Part shown: positions 15,489 through 24,597 of the stretch, one piece after another
Numbering within the stretch: the first letter of the stretch is position 1
Layout: each line of letters begins with the position of its first letter
Assembly: GCA_947494205.1 (NCBI GenBank)
Contig: CANLUH010000023.1
Location: 1 to 64,000, forward strand
Reading direction: 5' to 3'
DNA from: an uncultured Flavobacteriaceae bacterium
GTDB taxonomy: Bacteria > Bacteroidota > Bacteroidia > Flavobacteriales > Flavobacteriaceae
Length of the DNA stretch: 64,000 bases
Notes under the pieces: generated by a model
Told to the model about the DNA's origin: nothing
The model's database searches: none
What the model saw: the letters and a program-made list of their open reading frames with translations, nothing else
Made by a program: the position numbers and the translations under genes

Positions 15489-18060
15489 TTCGTTTTTTAA
15501 ATCCTAAAAATAAAAGTAACGCTATTAGTATAGCAACTGCAATGATAACTAAATATTCGTAATTGTTTTTCTTTGGTTTACTTAAGTTTCCATAAAAAGT
15601 GAAAGCGCTCCAATAATAGGGAGACTTTTTAATGTTAGTAATAGACTCGTTTTGTAAGTAATCTAATTTGGATTGGTTATTTGAAACGTAAGCTGAGTTG
15701 TTTTTATTATAGTTTTTATAAAAAGACGCCATAATTTGTGAAGTTGATAAATCGCTAATCTTCCAAAGTGAAAAGAGCATGTTTTTTGCTCCTGCATATT
15801 GAAAACCGCGTGCTAAACTCATAGCCCCTTCTCCGTATTTTAATTGTCCAATTCCTGTTTCGCAAGCACTTAATACAACTAAATCTGGATTTAAGTCTAA
15901 AGCATACAATTCATTTAGAGATAAAGAACTGTTTGCAAACTCTATACTTGCTGGTTCAATAAAATTGCCACTTTTGGCATGTGTAGATAAATGTAGAATA
16001 CTATAATCTTTAGCCATTGAAATAAAACTGTTTTTAGTAGCGGAAGTATTTGTTAATAGACTAGCATCCATAATACTATTAATGTTTTCGGCTTCTTCTT
16101 TAGAATACTCTAGAGATTTATTAGAGTTTTTAAAAATTGGGAATACTCCCAACAGGTTCTGTTTAGAGCTATTATCTTCTGTTTTTAAATATAATGACGC
16201 ACTACTGTTATAAGCTAATTTATGGTGCTTCACAACAAAGGGCATACTCTCAAAATTCAGACTATTACTTTTTGAAGTCAGTAACCCATCAAAAGGAATG
16301 AAATTGATAAAACCATCTGGAATAATTATCAAATTAGTCTTGTCTTTTACTTTATTAAGCAAAAGTGTTTCGTATAAAGAAAAAGCACTAACAGTATATT
16401 GTGTAATATTATTGTTAATGGCTGAAGCATTGTCGAAGTAGTTTATAAACGTTATAATTTCATCTTTTACAGCATTATGTAACGAGATACGATTCAATTC
16501 GATTGCTTTTTCAGAAATTATAAATTGAAAAATCGCATCGTTACCATAAAAATATTCAATTAAGGTTGCCTTATCTTTTTGAAGTTTCTTTGTAATCTTA
16601 GCTAAAGAAATGGATTGATTTTTAATCGTACTATACTTTTCGTCTATGTCTTTTTTTAGTGTTTTTAATTGAATACTTATGTCATTTAAAGACGTCCTTA
16701 ATCTACTAGTATGCTCTTTTTTATTATAAGGTGTTTTAATAAGTTGATTTGTAAGTTGCTCTTGTTGTTTTAATAAGTGCTGTTCTTTAATTAAAAGAGA
16801 ATCGTTGGGATAGGTTTCTAAAAGTGTTTTTTTAGCGATAGATTCTTTTAAAATATTAGATTTAAACTGTTCGGCATAAATAAAAGCTTGCTCAATATAA
16901 TAGGTGGATTCATCAGTATTACTTAATTCGTATAATAATTGAATGCATTTTGCGCTTCGCTTTCTGTTATTAGAGAGTTGAATTAATTGCCCTTCTTGTG
17001 AAGTAATTTCATTATCTAATAAAGTAGAAGCATAGAAACTTAAATCGTAACACTGTAACGCTTGTTTAGGATCTGTTTGTAATTGCGCTAAAGCATCAAA
17101 AAGGTCTATAAAAGTATTTTCAGGATAGATATCGTTTTTGCCTGGTAAACCCTTACTATTAAAATTAGGGATTAAAAGGCGAAGTGCTATTTTTAATTGT
17201 TTTGCTGCGGTATTATTATCTTCTAAAAGATTATATAAATGTGCTTCTTCAATACTACGTTTTGCAAGCATTCTTGCAGATGCCATTTTGTTATTGCCTA
17301 AAGATTTTAAACTATTGAATTTTTTTAACGCCTCTTTATAATCCCCTTTTTTATATGCTAATTCGTATTCTAATTGTGTTTTTGTGTATGCATCTAAAAT
17401 GTTTGGGAGTTTCATTTGTGCATGTGGATCGTCAATAATAATGATGGTTTTATTTAAACGAATTTCACTCCTAGATTTAATATTTTTAAGTCTTCTTTTT
17501 TGATAGGGTTTCAAGTTTTTAATCTGTAAGCCTTTAGTAGATACCTCTATTGCTAATTGATGTTTTCCTAACTTTTGATAGAGATTACTTAGGTTAATAG
17601 CGCCTGAAGCTAAATGAGACTCGTTTTTTTGCTGTTCTGCTAAAAAAATATAATGCTTAATAACGTTTTCTGCATTGGTATAGTTATTTGCTTTGTGGTA
17701 AAGAACACCTAGTGGAATTAAGCAATACTCTATAATGTCGAATTGAAACAGATTCGCTATGTTTTCTTTTTTATAGCGTGTCCAAGCATCTTCATAAACC
17801 GCAATAGCTTGTTGTTGTTTATTATTTTTAGATAAATAGTAACCTTTATTTAAGAGTAGGTTTATAAAAGCAAAATGTTCGTCTTCAGTTTTAATAGTTG
17901 TTTTAAATGCTGCTATTTTTATGTTTAGTGCTTCTAATGCACTTTCCGTTTTAGTACTATTAAATACTTCTGTAGCCTCATATATTTCATTTTCTAAATT
18001 TTGTGAAAATGCGTTATTAAAAAAGAACAGAAGTAATAATACAAAAAGGAGTCTATTCAT
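15445..18060 (-). CDS. TPR-CHAT caspase-like protein with signal peptide and C-terminal membrane anchor
   Basis: I start at the ATG at 18060, giving MNRLLFVLLLLFFFNNAFSQ, a clean signal peptide; the ATG at 18084 would overlap the upstream gene. The 871 residues hold several TPR repeats (about 30-300), a helical linker with coiled-coil character (about 400-490), and a C-terminal CHAT peptidase domain. The likely dyad is His694 (LHLSTHAKSG) and Cys733 (VLSACETGIG). A single membrane helix follows at about 836-856, then a basic tail of about 17 residues. The bulk should be periplasmic. CHAT domains are caspase-fold proteases; the target is unknown. It lies 11 nt after the PKD gene and overlaps the retropepsin gene. 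Confidence 0.88.
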   Translation of the reverse strand: MNRLLFVLLLLFFFNNAFSQNLENEIYEATEVFNSTKTESALEALNIKIAAFKTTIKTEDEHFAFINLLLNKGYYLSKNNKQQQAIAVYEDAWTRYKKENIANLFQFDIIEYCLIPLGVLYHKANNYTNAENVIKHYIFLAEQQKNESHLASGAINLSNLYQKLGKHQLAIEVSTKGLQIKNLKPYQKRRLKNIKSRSEIRLNKTIIIIDDPHAQMKLPNILDAYTKTQLEYELAYKKGDYKEALKKFNSLKSLGNNKMASARMLAKRSIEEAHLYNLLEDNNTAAKQLKIALRLLIPNFNSKGLPGKNDIYPENTFIDLFDALAQLQTDPKQALQCYDLSFYASTLLDNEITSQEGQLIQLSNNRKRSAKCIQLLYELSNTDESTYYIEQAFIYAEQFKSNILKESIAKKTLLETYPNDSLLIKEQHLLKQQEQLTNQLIKTPYNKKEHTSRLRTSLNDISIQLKTLKKDIDEKYSTIKNQSISLAKITKKLQKDKATLIEYFYGNDAIFQFIISEKAIELNRISLHNAVKDEIITFINYFDNASAINNNITQYTVSAFSLYETLLLNKVKDKTNLIIIPDGFINFIPFDGLLTSKSNSLNFESMPFVVKHHKLAYNSSASLYLKTEDNSSKQNLLGVFPIFKNSNKSLEYSKEEAENINSIMDASLLTNTSATKNSFISMAKDYSILHLSTHAKSGNFIEPASIEFANSSLSLNELYALDLNPDLVVLSACETGIGQLKYGEGAMSLARGFQYAGAKNMLFSLWKISDLSTSQIMASFYKNYNKNNSAYVSNNQSKLDYLQNESITNIKKSPYYWSAFTFYGNLSKPKKNNYEYLVIIAVAILIALLLFLGFKKRNGKYTSRIFTKQRL

Positions 18061-18071
18061 AAATAGTAACT

Positions 18072-20039
18072 TTAAAATTTCCAAAGTGCATAGAATTGCA
18101 TATAGTTGTAATTTTCTTTAAAGTTGAAAACATACCGTGCGCCTATACTTGGTCCTATTCTTGCAAATCCTGCTGTAGCTTCTACTAAAAAGCCTGTTCT
18201 AAGATTAGTAAACGAATTCTTAGATTCTGTTTGGCTTTCTCTACTGTCTACTAAAATACCGGGTTGCATATTAATATTTTCAAAACGTTCTATTAATATA
18301 TCTTGCGTTTGTTTTTCGCTAATAGAAATCATGCCTTGCAGTCCAGCACCTAAACCTACATAATTATTGATATTGTATCTTGCTAACACGGGTATTTCCC
18401 AATCTATGTTATTATAAGTTGTCCTTGTTGTTGTGCGTTGAAATTGTTGTTCTCCGGTTGCAGTAATAGCTGTTAATGTTTCATTTATAGTTGTGTTTCC
18501 ATCGTATTCATGTAAGCTGTTTAATAATTCTACCTGCCAATACCATTTATAGGATTTATATGGAGATAATGTAGCGCCAATAAAATAACTTCTAGAATTT
18601 TCTAAATCGCCAAAAGAATTATAACCTGCTTTCGCGCCAATAGAAATACCAGGTAAAAATCGAGTGGTAGAGTAGTTTGTAATTATAGGTTCGTTCTTGT
18701 CGAAAATAATGGCTGTTCTAGATTTTGTTTTTACCTTATGAAAATCTTTAGCGAACTTTAAACTATACTTTACAAAGCCTTTTGTAGAATCGTATTCTTT
18801 TACATTTTTTTGTTCGCTTCCTGGTAAGTATATGTTTTTAAAAGTAAAGATGGCTTGTTTGTCTGTATAAGTAGTGTCCAAACAACTATACCTTACTTCT
18901 TTTTCTTTTGGGCAGATTTCACATTTGGGATACATGTCTTCAACTCTAATAGTCGATTTATCGAACATATCTGGGATATCTGTTTCTAAGCGAATGGTTC
19001 TAGCTGGACCTTCTCCATTGTTTTGAAACTTAATTTTAAATTTAGGACGTTTAAAGCGTACGAGTCTATAATTTAAAAATGTAGAGTTAGAAGACATTTT
19101 ATTAGGATCGTGAGAGGTAACAATCTCCATTTCCATAGTTTTTACTTTGTGGTTTCTGTATGTATCGTCTGGGACATAAACACCTCTAATGGAAATAATG
19201 GCACTGGTATCTTTAAGCATTTCTGGAGTAGTTTTAAACGTGTAAAATACATTCCGTTCTTCATTAGGTTTCATATCATTAAACTCTAATGTGCTTGATT
19301 TTTTATAACTCGCTTTAGCATCAGCTAATGTTAATTCTAGATTTTTTTTATCTGTGGTATCTTGAATTCGCGATCGTAATTGTAGTATCTGTTTTTCCGC
19401 GGAAGCGTAATAATTATAATTATCATCTATTGGGTTAGATAATACAATAGCATCTTCTGCATCAACGTTTTTTTCGTTATGATGTAATCTGGTGTCTACT
19501 AATTCAAAATTTGCATCCTTATATTTTTCTTCATTGTAAAACAAATAGAGTTTCCCATTAGCACTATAATCTTTAGAATTCTTATAGCTCATAATAACTA
19601 CAATATCTTCCTCTGGCATTGGTTCTCGGTTACGTTGTAAAGTAAAATCTTCGGTCATTGACGCTTCTTCGTTATAAGCAGTAGCGTCTTTTTCTATTTT
19701 TATTTTTTTAGGTCTAGAAACTGGGGGCTTGCCTGTGTCGTAATTATTGGTAGCCCAAAGTTTAGCTTCGTATTCACCAGTTTTTTTATAAGTATGTTTT
19801 GGGTGTTCTGCTTTACTATAATTACCATCTCCAAATTCCCAGTAATGCGAATAAAAAGCTTTCGGTGCTCCTGCTATTTGATTTAGAGGCGGAGTCTGTG
19901 GTGCAAACTGAACAGTATTACCTGTCGTTTTATAATCTATTGTAGCGGTGCCTCTAGTTGAATCTATTGCTTGATTTTGTTGAGCAAGAATAGAGAATGG
20001 AATAGCAAAGAAGAGTAATATAGGGAATAGTGTCTTCAT
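18072..20039 (-). CDS. PKD-domain protein with C-terminal outer-membrane barrel-like domain
   Basis: This 655-residue exported protein has a signal peptide ending in ILAQ. A PKD domain follows at about residues 60-95 (HYWEFGDG and HTYKKTGEY), then a long middle part with an immunoglobulin-like segment (FKIKFQNNGEGPARTIRLE). A four-Cys motif CEICPKEKEVRYSC lies near the middle. The last 190 residues look like a porin-type beta-barrel (GISIGAKAGYNSFG to the terminal FYALWKF). It is the first gene of the run PKD protein, CHAT protein, retropepsin, response regulator, and may be the surface sensor of that system. Confidence 0.8.
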   Translation of the reverse strand: MKTLFPILLFFAIPFSILAQQNQAIDSTRGTATIDYKTTGNTVQFAPQTPPLNQIAGAPKAFYSHYWEFGDGNYSKAEHPKHTYKKTGEYEAKLWATNNYDTGKPPVSRPKKIKIEKDATAYNEEASMTEDFTLQRNREPMPEEDIVVIMSYKNSKDYSANGKLYLFYNEEKYKDANFELVDTRLHHNEKNVDAEDAIVLSNPIDDNYNYYASAEKQILQLRSRIQDTTDKKNLELTLADAKASYKKSSTLEFNDMKPNEERNVFYTFKTTPEMLKDTSAIISIRGVYVPDDTYRNHKVKTMEMEIVTSHDPNKMSSNSTFLNYRLVRFKRPKFKIKFQNNGEGPARTIRLETDIPDMFDKSTIRVEDMYPKCEICPKEKEVRYSCLDTTYTDKQAIFTFKNIYLPGSEQKNVKEYDSTKGFVKYSLKFAKDFHKVKTKSRTAIIFDKNEPIITNYSTTRFLPGISIGAKAGYNSFGDLENSRSYFIGATLSPYKSYKWYWQVELLNSLHEYDGNTTINETLTAITATGEQQFQRTTTRTTYNNIDWEIPVLARYNINNYVGLGAGLQGMISISEKQTQDILIERFENINMQPGILVDSRESQTESKNSFTNLRTGFLVEATAGFARIGPSIGARYVFNFKENYNYMQFYALWKF

Positions 20040-20180
20040 AGTTAGTTGGTTTAGTAACGTTTAAATATACAAAAACTGATGTTTTAAAGTTTGAGATATA
20101 AGCTGCTGTTTAAAAAATAATTAGATAGCATTGTCATATTGAGCCATACGAAAGACTCAGCAAGACAAAAACGAAAACAA

Positions 20181-20311
20181 AGAAGCTGTCTAAAAAGTAC
20201 AGTTCTATGTCATATTGAGCTTGTCGAAATATTTTATCGTATTGGGAATCAATAATAGTTTCGACAGGCTCAACTTGACAAGATGGATGATGATGACTTT
20301 TTAGGCTGCCT
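20181..20311. repeat. MITE-like inverted repeat element
   Basis: The outer ends are imperfect inverted copies (AGAAGCTGTCTAAAAAG and CTTTTTAGGCTGCCT). Inside, the arms CATATTGAGCTTGTCGAAAT and TTTCGACAGGCTCAACTTG pair again. A partial related segment (CATATTGAGCCATACG) precedes it at about 20134. Elements of this type, TTCGACAAGCTCA-like, are scattered in many Flavobacteriaceae genomes; that is general knowledge, not checked here. The element fills the gap between the PKD gene and the lipoprotein. Confidence 0.65.
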
Positions 20312-20334
20312 ATTTGTTTAAGTAGGAATTATAA

Positions 20335-21312
20335 TTATGGTAGCGCGTTAATAATGTCTATAAATTCTGCTTCGGTAGCTACTGCTGTTTCATCTATAGA
20401 GAATGTAATAATGTCATTGGCTGCAATTGTTACAGCTTTTACTGCATATCTCCATATACCATTATCTTCTGTAGCGAAAATAACATGACATTCTAAACCG
20501 ATAGGGATTTGTCCATAGTGTTCGCTAAATAAATTTAAAGTGCCATCGTAAGTATCTAAAGCTGCTAAACCTGTATCTTCTCCGTCGTATGATAAATACA
20601 TAGCACTATTTGTAAAGTTATAGCCTATTGGAGCTTGTGCTTGAATTAATGTCTTTGGTCTTGGGTCGTTATAAAAACGATCAATGTTTGTCCATCCAAA
20701 TTCTCCTATAAAAGCATAGTATTCTCCGCCTTCAACAAAAACACCGCCTTGTCCTGTTGCATCTTCAACTTCATTCCATGCTAAGTTATCTTCTGCATCT
20801 ATTGTTCCGTTCCATAAAGTCATAGCTGGGTCTGCACCGCCAGTTAAACTGTTAGGTACAATAAGTTGTATATTACAGTTTACGTCTATTACTGCTCCAT
20901 TTTGCGTAGCTTCTAAAAAGAATTCTCCTCCAGATAATAACATGGCTTTATCTCCATTAGGTAAAGTTCCCATAGTTGGCTTGTTAGTAGAAAGCATCGT
21001 ACCTTTTTCAAAAAGTTCTACATATTCTAAATCGATGGTTCCAGTTACAGGATCTCCATTTAATGTTAAACAGTTAGTGTTAATATTTATTTGCACACCT
21101 TTAGTAGACGTTAGTGTAATGTTTCCATCACTACCATCGAACTGAAAGTTCTGTGTTTGGTTTTCTAATGCTTGTTGTTTAATGTTTGTAAAATCTTGTG
21201 CACTAGGTACAGGATTAGAAGTTATTATATCTACATCGTCGCTAGTTTCGCAACTTGTAAATAAGGCTAATGATACTACTAAAGTTCCAAAAATTGTTTT
21301 TAAAGTTTTCAT
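20335..21312 (-). CDS. Tandem lipoprotein paralogue 2
   Basis: I start at the ATG at 21312 (MKTLKTIFGTLVVSLALFTS), which gives 325 residues with a lipobox at LFTSCE. A longer frame to 21339 adds nine residues and would overlap the promoter leader. The mature part has a segment resembling a ZU5-like fold (TSTKGVQININTNC to TGTIDLEYVELFEKG). It is paralogous to the next gene upstream: signal peptides, the NKPT motif and the GW-N-DRFYN region (FGWTNIDRFYNDP) match. It has its own predicted ECF promoter. Function unknown; probably outer-membrane anchored. Confidence 0.8.
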   Translation of the reverse strand: MKTLKTIFGTLVVSLALFTSCETSDDVDIITSNPVPSAQDFTNIKQQALENQTQNFQFDGSDGNITLTSTKGVQININTNCLTLNGDPVTGTIDLEYVELFEKGTMLSTNKPTMGTLPNGDKAMLLSGGEFFLEATQNGAVIDVNCNIQLIVPNSLTGGADPAMTLWNGTIDAEDNLAWNEVEDATGQGGVFVEGGEYYAFIGEFGWTNIDRFYNDPRPKTLIQAQAPIGYNFTNSAMYLSYDGEDTGLAALDTYDGTLNLFSEHYGQIPIGLECHVIFATEDNGIWRYAVKAVTIAANDIITFSIDETAVATEAEFIDIINALP

Positions 21313-21342
21313 ACTATTTGTTTTTTTATTGTTATACATCTT

Positions 21343-21371
21343 TATATCAATAGGGTAATTATTTTGTTACC
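21343..21371 (-). promoter_or_regulatory. Predicted ECF sigma promoter P4 (lipoprotein paralogue 2)
   Basis: On the minus strand: GGTAACAA (21364-21371), 13 nt, TTGATATA (21343-21350), 31 nt before the ATG. It is embedded in an 11 bp inverted repeat CAATAGGGTAA/TTACCCTATTG that could also act as a hairpin. Confidence 0.65.
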
Positions 21372-21387
21372 CTATTGGAGTGGTTTT

Positions 21388-22362
21388 TTAATCTAAAAGG
21401 GTTAAAGCATCAAGTATTTCTTGAGTTGATTTGGCTTCAAAGTTTAATGTTAATTCTTCTTCATTTTGAATTGTCACTTCATCTACAGCTAAATATTGCT
21501 GATTATTTTCTATTGTGATTGCGACGTAGGTAACGCTTAAACCTTCAGGAAGCATATCAACATAACTTTGAAGTCCATTTGCATAGGTTGTTGAAAATTT
21601 TACTACAGCTGGAAGATTGTTTTCTTCAAAAACTAAGAATACGGTTGTTTCTGAAATATTTGGACTTCCAGTCAAGTTGATGTAGTTAGTTGTTTTTGTT
21701 CCAGGGTAATTATAAAATTTGTCACAATTAGACCAACCGGTATCAAAAACATCATAAATATATGAAGCAGGAGCTGCAATAAAACTCATCCCATTTCCAT
21801 TTCCAACTCCAACGTCAGATGTTGCATTCCATACAATACCTTCGTCATTTGATGTTGTTCCTGAAAAAGGAAGCATTTGAGGGTCTAGTCCTCCAGCAGA
21901 TGGCACAGAAACTTGATAATTCATGCCAGAAGCTAATTGTACCTCATTTCCATTTTGTGATACTAAAACTTCTGTTTCTCCTTCAGATAATAAAAAAGTG
22001 TTGTCGTTTGAAAAACTCAAGGCATTTGTGGGTTTGTTAGACAAAATCATCTCACTAGGCTTGAATATTTCTTTTATTGCTACATCTACAGTTCCTGTTA
22101 CAAGGGTATTGCTCGCATCTACTAATGCATTTGCAGGGAAAGTTACTATTGTACCATTTTCGCCAGTTATACTACCTCCAACAGAAGCATCTATTGTAAA
22201 GGTCTGACCTTGTACTCCATTAGCTTCAAAGAAACCTTGAATTGTTGTGTAATCCAATACCTCTGTGTTATTATTTAAATCCATATCATCATTAGTTTCA
22301 CAACTTGTAAATAAGGCTAATGATACTATTAAAGTTCCTAAAAGTGTTTTTAAAGTTTTCAT
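21388..22362 (-). CDS. Tandem lipoprotein paralogue 1
   Basis: The protein has 324 residues with the lipoprotein signal MKTLKTLLGTLIVSLALFTS and Cys at LFTSCE. The mature part again has a ZU5-like stretch (GTIVTFPANALVDASN, then TGTVDVAIKEIFKPSEM and SNKPT) and a later FDTGWSNCDKFYNYP segment matching paralogue 2. The upstream sequences of the two genes are almost identical as well, so they arose by a fairly recent tandem duplication. Two ECF-type promoters lie upstream. Function unknown. Confidence 0.8.
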   Translation of the reverse strand: MKTLKTLLGTLIVSLALFTSCETNDDMDLNNNTEVLDYTTIQGFFEANGVQGQTFTIDASVGGSITGENGTIVTFPANALVDASNTLVTGTVDVAIKEIFKPSEMILSNKPTNALSFSNDNTFLLSEGETEVLVSQNGNEVQLASGMNYQVSVPSAGGLDPQMLPFSGTTSNDEGIVWNATSDVGVGNGNGMSFIAAPASYIYDVFDTGWSNCDKFYNYPGTKTTNYINLTGSPNISETTVFLVFEENNLPAVVKFSTTYANGLQSYVDMLPEGLSVTYVAITIENNQQYLAVDEVTIQNEEELTLNFEAKSTQEILDALTLLD

Positions 22363-22392
22363 ACTATTTGTTTTTTAATTGTTATACATTTT

Positions 22393-22421
22393 TATATCAA
22401 CTGGGTAATTATTTTGTTACC
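22393..22421 (-). promoter_or_regulatory. Predicted ECF sigma promoter P3 (lipoprotein paralogue 1, proximal)
   Basis: On the minus strand: GGTAACAA (22414-22421), 13 nt, TTGATATA (22393-22400). The distance to the ATG is the same as for P4. Confidence 0.65.
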
Positions 22422-22461
22422 TCTGTAAGCGAATTATTTTATTTTTTGTCACTTACACCTC

Positions 22462-22490
22462 TATATCAAAACCATTAATAAATTGTTACC
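22462..22490 (-). promoter_or_regulatory. Predicted ECF sigma promoter P2 (lipoprotein paralogue 1, distal)
   Basis: On the minus strand: GGTAACAA (22483-22490), 13 nt, TTGATATA (22462-22469). It lies 69 bp upstream of P3 and just past the terminator of the T9SS gene. Its spacer (TTTATTAATGGTT) is closer to that of P1 than to P3. Confidence 0.6.
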
Positions 22491-22517
22491 CCTTTTTATA
22501 ATTTTTTTAAAAAATAA

Positions 22518-22544
22518 ACCCTTCAGAATAACTCTGAAGGGTTG
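22518..22544 (-). terminator. Terminator of the T9SS cargo gene
   Basis: The stem AACCCTTCAGA/TCTGAAGGGTT is followed on the minus strand by ATTTTTT. It separates the T9SS gene from the lipoprotein promoters, which supports independent transcription. Confidence 0.85.
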
Positions 22545-22567
22545 TAAATACTAGTAGTTTAGGCGGT

Positions 22568-24424
22568 TTATTTTTTAATTATTTTTTTAGAATATGTTTT
22601 TCCGTCTATAATAGCTTTTGTAAAATAGATGCCAATAGGCCAATCGCTTATATTTATTATTGTCTTTTGCTTATCTGTAGAGCCTTGGTATAACTTTCTA
22701 CCTTGTAAATTAGTAATGCTAATAGCAATATCATTGTTACTATTAAAGACACTAAAATCTAAAGTAACTTCCTTTTTTGAAGGATTAGGGTATGCTAAAA
22801 TTTCTAAACCATTATCTGGTATTTCATGTGTTACATCCTCTTTAGGAAAAGCTAATTCAAGTTCTTGATGGTCACCATCTAAAACAATAATCCTACGTTT
22901 ACAACAGCTTACTTCAAAGAAGATATCTACAGCATCCCAAGGACTACCAACGGCTAGTCTAAATCGGTATATTTTTCCAGGTTTTAAATGGTAACCAGGA
23001 GGTAAAAAGCTAACAATGTTTATATCGTTTGGTGCTTCGGTTAATGGGGTTACCCAGTCTGAGTGTAATAGTAGAGTATCTGTCCATGTTGCAGGGTTAA
23101 ATTCGCTAAGTCCTACAAAATAACCTGTTTCGCAACTGCTTAAAGAGCCATCTACAAGTAATTTGTCTACTAAACATAATTCGGTAACATCTAAAGGGCC
23201 ATATTTTGAAGGCACTTGATTTACTTGATACGGATATCTAAATTTTGCAACAGCAGTAGCTCCCATATTTGGTCTGCAATCTTGGCAATTAAATAACTGA
23301 TGGAAACTTTGGTAAGTATAACTTAATGGATTACCGCCTAGTTTTCTATCGATTCCTGTAACTAAGAATTCACAATCGTAAATGGCTAAACTTTCAAAAT
23401 CATTTTTAATTTTCGAACTTAAGTCGAATTCATGCATTAAAACATCTGCATCTGAATATAGCTTTACCTTATTGTTTTCTGACCCAACACTGCCATAGTT
23501 TTTTGAAATAATAAGTCTGTTACTAATATCTACATCTATTTTAGCATTTCCAGTATCGAAAACAGAAAGACTTCCAGTGGTTAATTTTTTAGTCTTATAA
23601 ATAGCAGAGGTTATACCTTCTTTAGATACATAAAATACATCCCAATTATCTCTTAAAGCAATTTGATTGCTAGTAAAAACAAAATGTTTTCCGGTTTCAG
23701 AATAATTAGAATGTAAACTGGATAGGTTTAAGTTAGATCCAAAAAGAAAAGCACCCACATAATTAAAGCGTTTAATTTTTAATTGAGCGCTTATACCTAC
23801 TTTGGTAGAATAACCTACAACAAGTTTATCGCCTTTCATATCCATTTGTAATGCAAAAGGATAGCTAGTATTAATGTTTTCCAGAGGTAAATAGCCTTTG
23901 TAAAGCATATTTCTAAATACTTTTACTCTAGCATTAAAGCCTTCCATACAACCTACTAAAACATCGCCGTTAGAAGCAACTTCTATATCCGAGGCTAATG
24001 TGCTACTAGTAACCTGAACACGACTGCCTATTTGTGTGCCAGAACTGTTGTATTTTTTAATATAGGTTTTGTATGAAGTACTGCCAGCAAATGTGCGATC
24101 AGTGTAAAGCACATAAATATTATTATCATTGTCAATACGCACTCTTGTAAAGGCATGATGTAAAGAGATTAATACTTGTCCAGAAGTAGGTGCAAAAGTG
24201 GTTGCATTGTATATTTTTAAATAATTACCACAATCGTCTCCACCAACCCAATAGGTAACGGCGTAAAAGTTTTTGTTCATGTCCGAACTAGAATGTACCC
24301 AGTTAGAGATTGAAGCGTCTAAACTGCTAGTTTGTACACCAGAAGTTAATTGTCCTTGTGCATGCGATACTACCGAAGTTACTAATAGTACTACAAAACA
24401 TAATAGTTGCATAATTTTTTTCAT
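22568..24424 (-). CDS. Secreted protein with T9SS type A sorting domain
   Basis: This 618-residue protein has a signal peptide ending in VSHAQ and a long beta-rich region that looks like a propeller or repeat of NHL/SMP type (for example VRIDNDNNIYVLYTD and EVASNGDVLVGCMEG). The C-terminal sorting domain of about 75 residues starts at AYPNPSKKEVTLDFS and ends with the basic KTYSKKIIKK. This tail directs export by the type IX secretion system. It has a predicted ECF promoter 55 nt upstream and lies divergently from the sigma factor gene. Confidence 0.88.
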   Translation of the reverse strand: MKKIMQLLCFVVLLVTSVVSHAQGQLTSGVQTSSLDASISNWVHSSSDMNKNFYAVTYWVGGDDCGNYLKIYNATTFAPTSGQVLISLHHAFTRVRIDNDNNIYVLYTDRTFAGSTSYKTYIKKYNSSGTQIGSRVQVTSSTLASDIEVASNGDVLVGCMEGFNARVKVFRNMLYKGYLPLENINTSYPFALQMDMKGDKLVVGYSTKVGISAQLKIKRFNYVGAFLFGSNLNLSSLHSNYSETGKHFVFTSNQIALRDNWDVFYVSKEGITSAIYKTKKLTTGSLSVFDTGNAKIDVDISNRLIISKNYGSVGSENNKVKLYSDADVLMHEFDLSSKIKNDFESLAIYDCEFLVTGIDRKLGGNPLSYTYQSFHQLFNCQDCRPNMGATAVAKFRYPYQVNQVPSKYGPLDVTELCLVDKLLVDGSLSSCETGYFVGLSEFNPATWTDTLLLHSDWVTPLTEAPNDINIVSFLPPGYHLKPGKIYRFRLAVGSPWDAVDIFFEVSCCKRRIIVLDGDHQELELAFPKEDVTHEIPDNGLEILAYPNPSKKEVTLDFSVFNSNNDIAISITNLQGRKLYQGSTDKQKTIINISDWPIGIYFTKAIIDGKTYSKKIIKK

Positions 24425-24478
24425 AATTTCTAGATTTTTAAAGATTAATTAAATACCAACCTATTGTTGATTTGCTCT

Positions 24479-24507
24479 TATATCAAAACCATTTAGAAAT
24501 TGTTACC
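24479..24507 (-). promoter_or_regulatory. Predicted ECF sigma promoter P1 (T9SS cargo gene)
   Basis: On the minus strand: GGTAACAA (24500-24507), 13 nt, TTGATATA (24479-24486). It lies in the divergent region between the T9SS gene and the sigma factor gene. Confidence 0.65.
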
Positions 24508-24544
24508 TCTATTTTATTAAGTTTTTTTAAATTGGGCTATTATA

Positions 24545-24575
24545 ATACCATTTATTCTAAATAATAAATTGGTAT
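24545..24575. promoter_or_regulatory. Inverted repeat upstream of the ECF sigma gene
   Basis: The arms ATACCATTTATT and AATAAATTGGTAT pair with one extra base. It lies 23 nt before the sigma factor start and may be an operator or part of its leader; no clear TAnnTTTG box is visible here. Confidence 0.35.
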
Positions 24576-24597
24576 AACTATCTACAAATAAGAGGTA

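Noticed and set aside
21348-21377. Inverted repeat CAATAGGGTAA/TTACCCTATTG as a terminator of lipoprotein paralogue 1
   Set aside because: The same bases form the P4 promoter with the exact 13-nt spacer, and no T run follows the stem on the minus strand.
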